Assembly (NCBI GenBank): GCA_900753095.1
Contig: CAADXT010000152.1
Span: 1-8,784, forward strand
DNA from: Eggerthellaceae bacterium
GTDB lineage: Bacteria; Actinomycetota; Coriobacteriia; Coriobacteriales; Eggerthellaceae
DNA length: 8,784 nucleotides
Direction of reading: 5' to 3'
A program made the position numbers and the translations under genes. This document shows positions 4,362 to 8,784 of the stretch, one piece after another. Every line of letters starts with the position of its first letter. Position 1 is the stretch's first letter. Below the pieces are notes generated by a model. The model saw only the letters and a program-made list of their open reading frames with translations, did not search any database and had not been told where the DNA came from.

Positions 4362-7082
4362 TTACTTGTCTGCCAGTGCAGCATGCGCAGCTGCAAGGCG
4401 AGCCAGAGGCACGCGATAAGGCGAGCAGCTGACGTAGTCAAGGCCGATGCCATAGAACGTCTTGATGGAGTCGGGGTCGCCGCCGTGCTCACCGCAAACA
4501 CCGCAAACGATGTCGGGGTTGCCCTGGTGGCCCAGCTCAACGCCCATCTTAACCAGCTTGGCAACGCCAGGATCAACCGTAGCAAACGGGTTGTAAGGCA
4601 GGATGCGCTCTGCGAGGTACTGATGGATGAACTCAGCCTCAACGTCGTCGCGGGAGAAGCCGAACGTGGTCTGGGTAAGGTCGTTGGTGCCGAAGCTGAA
4701 GAAGTCTGCCTTGGTGGCGATCTCATCAGCGGTTACCGCAGCGCGAGGAAGCTCGATCATGGTGCCGATCTTGATGTCGAGCTCTACGCCCTCTTCTTCA
4801 GCAACCTGAGCGATAACGCCCTCGGCCTGCTCACGGAGCTTGGCAAGCTCAGGAACAACGGAAACAAGCGGGATCATGATCTCGGGCTGAGGATCGAGGC
4901 CCTCCTTCTTCAGCTGAGCTGCTGCGGTTGCGATAGCGCGAACCTGCATCTCGGCGAGGATAGGATACTTGATTGCCAGGCGGCAGCCACGAAGGCCGAG
5001 CATCGGGTTGGCCTCGGAGAAGCTGTCGATCTGCTCCATAAGAGCACGCTTCTTCTCGATAACAGCCGGATCGCCGCCGGTAGCCTCAAGACGCGCGATC
5101 TCAACATCAAGCGCACGAGCAGACTCGAGGAACTCATGCAGCGGAGGATCGAGCAGGCGAACGATAACGGGCAAGCCGTCCATAGCGCGGAACATGCCCA
5201 GGAAGTCGCCGGTCTGAGCCTTAAGCAGGTCGGCGCAAGCCTTCTCGCGAATGGCCTCATCGTCGTTGAGGATGAAGGTCTGGATGATCTGCTTACGCTC
5301 GCCGAGGAACATATGCTCGGTGCGGCACAGGCCGATGCCCTGCGCGCCGAAGTCGCGTGCGAGCTGAGCATCTTCAGGGTTGTCGGCGTTGGCGCGAACA
5401 CCCATGGTGCGGAACTCGTCTGCCCATTCGAGAATGGTGTCAAGATCGCCAGCGAGCTCGGGCTGAACCAGCTCAACAGCACCCAGAACAACGATACCGG
5501 TGGTACCGTCGAGCGAGATAACGTCGCCTTCCTTGATGACGATGTCGGTACCGGCGATAGCAGCCTGCTTAGCGTCAGCATCGATCTTCAGCGCATCTAC
5601 GCCGCATACGCAAGGTGCGCCCATGCCACGAGCGATAACGGCTGCATGGGAGGTCTTGCCGCCATGAGAGGTAAGAACGCCCTCTGCAGCGATCATGCCT
5701 GCAAGGTCGTCAGGCGTGGTTTCCCAACGCACCAGAACGGTCTTGCGGCCTTCCTTGGCAGCCTCAACAGCATCTTCAGCGGAGAACACTGCTTCGCCAA
5801 CGGCGGCGCCAGGAGAAGCGTTCAAGCCCTTGGCAACCACGTCGTAGTCGGCCTTGGCGTCGAACTGAGGATGCAGCAGCTGGTCGAGCTGCTCGGGGTC
5901 TACGCGCTGAACAGCCTCTTCCTTGGTGATGAGGCCTTCCTGCTCCATCTCGATGGCAATATGCAGAGCTGCAGCGGCGGTGCGCTTGCCAACACGGGTC
6001 TGAAGCATCCAGAGCTTGCCCTGCTCGATGGTGAACTCGATGTCGCACATATCGCGGAAGTGGTTTTCAAGGATGGTGAATACCTCTTCAAGCTCACGAC
6101 CAGCCTCTTCAAGGCCGGGGGTGTTCTTGAGGTCGGCGATGGGGCTGGTGTTGCGGATGCCCGCTACAACGTCTTCGCCCTGAGCGTTAACGAGGTAGTC
6201 GCCGTAGAATTCCTTTTCGCCATTTGCAGGGTTGCGGGTGAAGGCAACGCCGGTTGCGGACGTGTTGCCCTTGTTGCCGAAGATCATGGACTGAACGTTT
6301 ACCGCAGTGCCCAGGTCGTCGGAGATCTTGTTCTGCTTGCGGTACAGGATGGCGCGAGGGTTGTTCCAGCTGCCGAACACAGCCTCGATGGCGAGCTGAA
6401 GCTGGGTGTCGGGGCTCTGGGGGAACTGAACCGTGCCGTCTACCACCAATGCGGGATACTCATCAGCGCTTACGTTCTCGGAGAAGATCTTCTTGAACTC
6501 TGCAACAAGCTCTTCAAGATCGGCAGCCGTGAGGTCGGTGTCGCTGTCAACGCCGCGGGAACGCTTCATGATGTTGATGGCGTTCTCGAACAGGTCGCCG
6601 TCGAGACCCATAACAACGTTGGAGAACATCTGGATGAAACGACGGTAGGAGTCCCATGCGAAACGGGGGTTCTCGGTCTGCTTGATCAAGCCGTTGATGG
6701 ACTGATCGTTGAGGCCAAGGTTCAAAACGGTGTCCATCATGCCGGGCATGGACATCGGAGCGCCGGAGCGAACGGAAACGAGCAGAGGATCCTCTGCGTC
6801 GCCGATCTTCTTGCCGATGCGCTCTTCAAGATCGAGGCGATATTCCTGGATGGTGTCCAAAACGCCTTCAGGCCAGGTGTTGTTGGAGTTTGCGTACTCC
6901 ATGCAGGTCTGGCAGGAAATCGTGAATCCCGGAGGTACCGGCAGTCCGATGTTGGCCATCTCGGCAAGGTTTGCGCCCTTGCCGCCAAGGATGGCCTTCA
7001 TGTTGGTGTTGCCCTCCGTAACGTTCTTCCCGTTTGCGTCCTTGCCGAAAGCGTAGACGCGCTTAAGTTGGTCTGTCACCAT
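4362..7082 (-). CDS. ppdK: Pyruvate, phosphate dikinase
   Basis: This cytoplasmic enzyme interconverts pyruvate + ATP + Pi with PEP + AMP + PPi, and in anaerobes often works as a PPi-linked glycolytic step. The 906-residue protein is complete (family about 875-900). The N-terminal ATP-grasp part shows LGGKGANLAEM (32-42), LPVPPGFTIS and VRSGAPMSMPGMMDTVLNLG (104-123). The swivelling phosphohistidine domain carries GGKTSHAAVIARGMG, with catalytic His479 and, two residues before it, Thr477, the target of the regulatory protein. The C-terminal PEP/pyruvate barrel shows GVRAN (561-565), CRTEHMF with Arg587, RLLDPPLHEF with Arg642, Glu777 in MIELPR, GTNDLTQ with Asn800-Asp801, and catalytic Cys863 in CGVCGEHGGDP. 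All expected active-site residues are present. An insert of about ten residues (around 13-22, KDANGKNVT) follows the N-terminal strand. It is preceded by the regulatory-protein gene at 27 bases and followed by its own terminator. Confidence 0.97.
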   Translation of the reverse strand: MVTDQLKRVYAFGKDANGKNVTEGNTNMKAILGGKGANLAEMANIGLPVPPGFTISCQTCMEYANSNNTWPEGVLDTIQEYRLDLEERIGKKIGDAEDPLLVSVRSGAPMSMPGMMDTVLNLGLNDQSINGLIKQTENPRFAWDSYRRFIQMFSNVVMGLDGDLFENAINIMKRSRGVDSDTDLTAADLEELVAEFKKIFSENVSADEYPALVVDGTVQFPQSPDTQLQLAIEAVFGSWNNPRAILYRKQNKISDDLGTAVNVQSMIFGNKGNTSATGVAFTRNPANGEKEFYGDYLVNAQGEDVVAGIRNTSPIADLKNTPGLEEAGRELEEVFTILENHFRDMCDIEFTIEQGKLWMLQTRVGKRTAAAALHIAIEMEQEGLITKEEAVQRVDPEQLDQLLHPQFDAKADYDVVAKGLNASPGAAVGEAVFSAEDAVEAAKEGRKTVLVRWETTPDDLAGMIAAEGVLTSHGGKTSHAAVIARGMGAPCVCGVDALKIDADAKQAAIAGTDIVIKEGDVISLDGTTGIVVLGAVELVQPELAGDLDTILEWADEFRTMGVRANADNPEDAQLARDFGAQGIGLCRTEHMFLGERKQIIQTFILNDDEAIREKACADLLKAQTGDFLGMFRAMDGLPVIVRLLDPPLHEFLESARALDVEIARLEATGGDPAVIEKKRALMEQIDSFSEANPMLGLRGCRLAIKYPILAEMQVRAIATAAAQLKKEGLDPQPEIMIPLVSVVPELAKLREQAEGVIAQVAEEEGVELDIKIGTMIELPRAAVTADEIATKADFFSFGTNDLTQTTFGFSRDDVEAEFIHQYLAERILPYNPFATVDPGVAKLVKMGVELGHQGNPDIVCGVCGEHGGDPDSIKTFYGIGLDYVSCSPYRVPLARLAAAHAALADK

Positions 7083-7085
7083 CTT

Positions 7086-7091
7086 CTCCTT
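7086..7091 (-). promoter_or_regulatory. ppdK ribosome binding site, leaves two start options
   Basis: AAGGAG (7091-7086) lies only three bases before ATG 7082, which is tight. The third base of the spacing problem is resolved if translation starts at the next codon, GTG at 7079-7077, which has six bases of spacing. The two choices differ by a single residue at the N-terminus. Confidence 0.6.
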
Positions 7092-7109
7092 AGACTAAAC
7101 GTTTCTCTC

Positions 7110-7997
7110 TCATTTCCCAGGACCGAAGACCTGTGGATGAGCGTTTTCATAATACCGTAAGATTTCCTGGGCCGTTTCTTCGATTGCCCTGTTGTCGGTG
7201 CGTATAACGATGCATCCGAGCTTGCGCATCAAAGCCCTTGCGCACTCCAAATCTTGGTACACACACTCCAAATCTGCATATGAAGCAGCCACATTGCTGG
7301 CATTTCCCAGGCGTCGTTTACGGATGTCGGAAAGGATCTCGGGCGAGATAATCAGGCCGAAAAGGCGCGTTGGATCAACTTCGTAGATTTCTTTCGGCGG
7401 CTCGCTTTGGGGGTCGAGCGGCACATTTGCCACGCGATACCCCAGCTGCGAAAGGTAAATCGAAAGGGGCGTCTTCGACGAGCGCGACACGCCGATGAGC
7501 ACGATGTCGGCATCGGGAAGGTCCTGCGGGTTGCGCCCATCGTCATGCGAGATGGTGAACTCCATCGCTTCGATGCGACGGAAATAGTACTCATTCACCG
7601 AGTGAAGGCGCCCCGGTTCCTGAAGCGGCTCCTTGCCCGTTGCGAGCGTCAACGCGCTGAGGGCGTTGCTCATCAGATCGACGCCGCTCACCTCTTGGGG
7701 GTGGGCCTCCAAGAAGCTTTCCATGCCATGGCGCAGATCGGCCCTAATGAGGGTATAGAACACCACGAAGGGGATACGGCCAAGCTCACGATGCTTTGCG
7801 AGGTGAGCCTCAAGCTCCTCGACCATGTTGTCGCACGATTCAACGCGCGGCAGGATCTCGATTGCCGGATCGTAGACCTCGAAGCACGACGATGCGGCGC
7901 GCACCAACGTTTGGGCCGTGGTGCCCACCGAGTCGGACACCACATGAATTACCGGAAAGGTGTCCGAGACCTTACCTTGGGTTATCCACTTTTGCAT
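7110..7997 (-). CDS. Bifunctional PPDK regulatory protein (kinase/pyrophosphorylase, DUF299 family)
   Basis: Members of this family inactivate PPDK (or PEP synthase) by ADP-dependent phosphorylation of the Thr near the catalytic His, and reactivate it by Pi-dependent removal of the phosphate with release of PPi. The 295-residue protein is full length. The N-terminus has the family signature IHVVSDSVGTTAQTLVRA (17-34). ISHDDG is at 149-154. The P-loop-like nucleotide site GVSRSSKTP is at 169-177, with Lys175. Conserved GYRVANVPL (186-194) and LFGLIISPE (212-220) follow. The ATG at 7997 is preceded by AAGGAGG with a ten-base spacer. The stop is 27 bases before ppdK, so the two genes should share a transcript. 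The adjacent dikinase makes PPDK, rather than PEP synthase, the substrate. No membrane segment is seen. Confidence 0.95.
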   Translation of the reverse strand: MQKWITQGKVSDTFPVIHVVSDSVGTTAQTLVRAASSCFEVYDPAIEILPRVESCDNMVEELEAHLAKHRELGRIPFVVFYTLIRADLRHGMESFLEAHPQEVSGVDLMSNALSALTLATGKEPLQEPGRLHSVNEYYFRRIEAMEFTISHDDGRNPQDLPDADIVLIGVSRSSKTPLSIYLSQLGYRVANVPLDPQSEPPKEIYEVDPTRLFGLIISPEILSDIRKRRLGNASNVAASYADLECVYQDLECARALMRKLGCIVIRTDNRAIEETAQEILRYYENAHPQVFGPGK

Positions 7998-8019
7998 GGG
8001 ATTTTGCCCTCCTTAACAG

Positions 8020-8041
8020 AAAAGCGGCCCCGAAGGGCCGC
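8020..8041 (-). terminator. Intrinsic terminator after glyS, just before the PPDK regulatory gene
   Basis: On the minus strand, GCGGCCC-TTCG-GGGCCGC (8041-8024) is a perfect 7-bp stem capped by a C(UUCG)G tetraloop, followed by TTTT and a C (8023-8019). It is about 100 bases after the glyS stop. The T-run ends six bases before the AAGGAGG of the next gene, so it is also part of that gene's leader if transcription begins upstream. Confidence 0.85.
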
Positions 8042-8144
8042 CTCAATACATTACAAACCTGATTCTGAGCGGTTACCGCAGCCAAAACAGCTGCAAGAGA
8101 ACATGCAAGCGGCTGCGCTAGCTCAGATGCCCGTACCAGCTATT
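8042..8144 (-). promoter_or_regulatory. glyS to PPDK-operon intergenic leader with competing small hairpins
   Basis: This gap holds two short inverted repeats that share bases 8078-8079 and cannot form together: GCAGC/GCTGC (8094-8090 with 8082-8078, 7-base loop) and GCGGT/ACCGC (8079-8069). Upstream GCCGC (8113-8109) could pair with GCGGC in the 5' arm of the following terminator. I find no clear -35/-10 pair; TGTAAT near the left end is only a weak -10 candidate. Its role as promoter region or attenuator is inference. Confidence 0.35.
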
Positions 8145-8784
8145 CTACTTGGAAAGCTGGGCAAAATCGGCAACGTTGGCGAATACCGCGACGAAGCGGT
8201 TCAAAAGGCGCAGGCGGTTTTCGCGCAGAGCCTGGTTTTCGTCCATGACCATCGTGCTCTCAAAGAACAGATCGATGGGCTTGCGCAAGCTCGCCAGCTC
8301 GGCCAGCGCGGCAGCGTAATCGTTTCCTTCAAGGGAGTCTGCGACGTTGCGCTCAGCCTGACCAACGGCGCAGACCAGCGCGTGCTCAACCTCGGAAAGG
8401 AGGCTCTCGTCAACATCCGTCCCGAGCTCAGAGTCGCAGAGGTTGTTGGCGCGTGCGTATGCCGTTGCCAGATCCTCAAAGGCCTCCGGCTGCTCGCTGC
8501 GGGCGGCCTCAAGGGCGGAAACGCGGTTAATGAGCTCAACCGGCTCCTGCACACCCGCCGAAAGCACCGCATCGATGGCATCGATGCTACGGCCTGCGTC
8601 GCGCAGCATAACCTTAGTTCGCGTGATGAAGAAGTCGATCACGTCGCGACGAGCTGCATCGGCATCGAATTCGATGCCCTGCTCGGCATAGGAGGCCAAA
8701 GCTGCGTCGATGGCAGGAACCAGGGACACATCAACCCCGTCTTCGCCTGAGAGCATGGTGACGATGCCGATTGCGCTGCGGCGA
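8145..8784 (-). CDS. glyS: Glycine-tRNA ligase beta subunit, C-terminal part (5' end outside window)
   Basis: GlyS is the beta subunit of the alpha2-beta2 glycyl-tRNA synthetase, which charges tRNA-Gly. About 212 C-terminal residues are visible, of roughly 690 usual for the family. The frame is open through the right edge, upstream of the internal Met at 8756, reading RRSAIGIVTML, the conserved LRRxAxGI stretch of GlyS. The rest is a helical anticodon-binding DALR-like domain, ending in the typical PIDLFFESTMVMDENQALRENRLRLLNRF. The stop is TAG at 8147-8145, followed by a terminator. glyQ (alpha subunit) would be expected further to the right; this is not visible. Confidence 0.95.
   Translation of the reverse strand, partial: RRSAIGIVTMLSGEDGVDVSLVPAIDAALASYAEQGIEFDADAARRDVIDFFITRTKVMLRDAGRSIDAIDAVLSAGVQEPVELINRVSALEAARSEQPEAFEDLATAYARANNLCDSELGTDVDESLLSEVEHALVCAVGQAERNVADSLEGNDYAAALAELASLRKPIDLFFESTMVMDENQALRENRLRLLNRFVAVFANVADFAQLSK

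Noticed and set aside
4810..6900. Frame disruption or horizontal transfer inside ppdK.
   Set aside because: The frame is continuous, all catalytic motifs are in order, and base composition is like that of its neighbours.
4299..7160. A 953-codon open frame on the plus strand opposite ppdK.
   Set aside because: It lies antisense to a complete, fully conserved PPDK. Its protein has no recognisable domain, and it starts inside the ppdK terminator. Such frames arise from the strong codon bias of the sense gene.
7407..8750. A 447-codon open frame on the plus strand across the regulatory protein and glyS.
   Set aside because: It runs antisense through two conserved genes, their terminator and the intergenic leader, so it is a by-product of codon bias.

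Overview
The window looks like chromosomal DNA from a Gram-positive, mid-to-high-GC anaerobe, most likely a coriobacterium (Actinomycetota, Eggerthellales or a relative). This rests on the neighbourhood glyS, PPDK regulatory protein, ppdK. It also rests on the separate-subunit glycyl-tRNA synthetase, a membrane-anchored L,D-transpeptidase and a MetQ lipoprotein with Gram-positive signals. The taxonomic call is inference; there is no rRNA here to settle it.

Layout from left to right. (1) 1-1408, minus: a membrane-anchored L,D-transpeptidase cut by the window edge before its catalytic Cys. (2) 1409-1690: a divergent intergenic region with a good metQ promoter, an imperfect dyad over its -35 box and a small leader hairpin. 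(3) 1691-2545, plus: MetQ-type methionine-binding lipoprotein without its ABC partners. (4) 2546-2686: the convergent gap, with a two-way terminator followed by a 70-base near-perfect inverted repeat resembling a REP/MITE-type element. (5) 2687-3748, minus: a nucleoid-associated protein of the NdpA/YejK family. (6) 3807-4249, minus: a complete tmRNA (ssrA) with extended -10 promoter, tag reading frame and terminator. (7) 4311-7997, minus: ppdK with its terminator, and the bifunctional PPDK regulatory protein 27 bases upstream of it. (8) 8020-8784, minus: the glyS terminator and the C-terminal part of glyS, which runs off the right edge.

How the genes work together: the regulatory protein and PPDK form an obvious functional pair. 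PPDK interconverts pyruvate, ATP and Pi with PEP, AMP and PPi, and its target Thr next to the catalytic His is present. The glyS terminator ends six bases before the ribosome binding site of the regulatory-protein gene, so expression of the PPDK pair must come from read-through or from a promoter whose transcript crosses that hairpin. tmRNA and glyS are translation housekeeping genes. MetQ and the transpeptidase are envelope functions.

I see no new multi-gene system. The points worth a second look are the 70-base inverted repeat, the terminator placement before the PPDK operon, the eight cysteines in the exported part of the transpeptidase, the metQ control region and the tmRNA tag.
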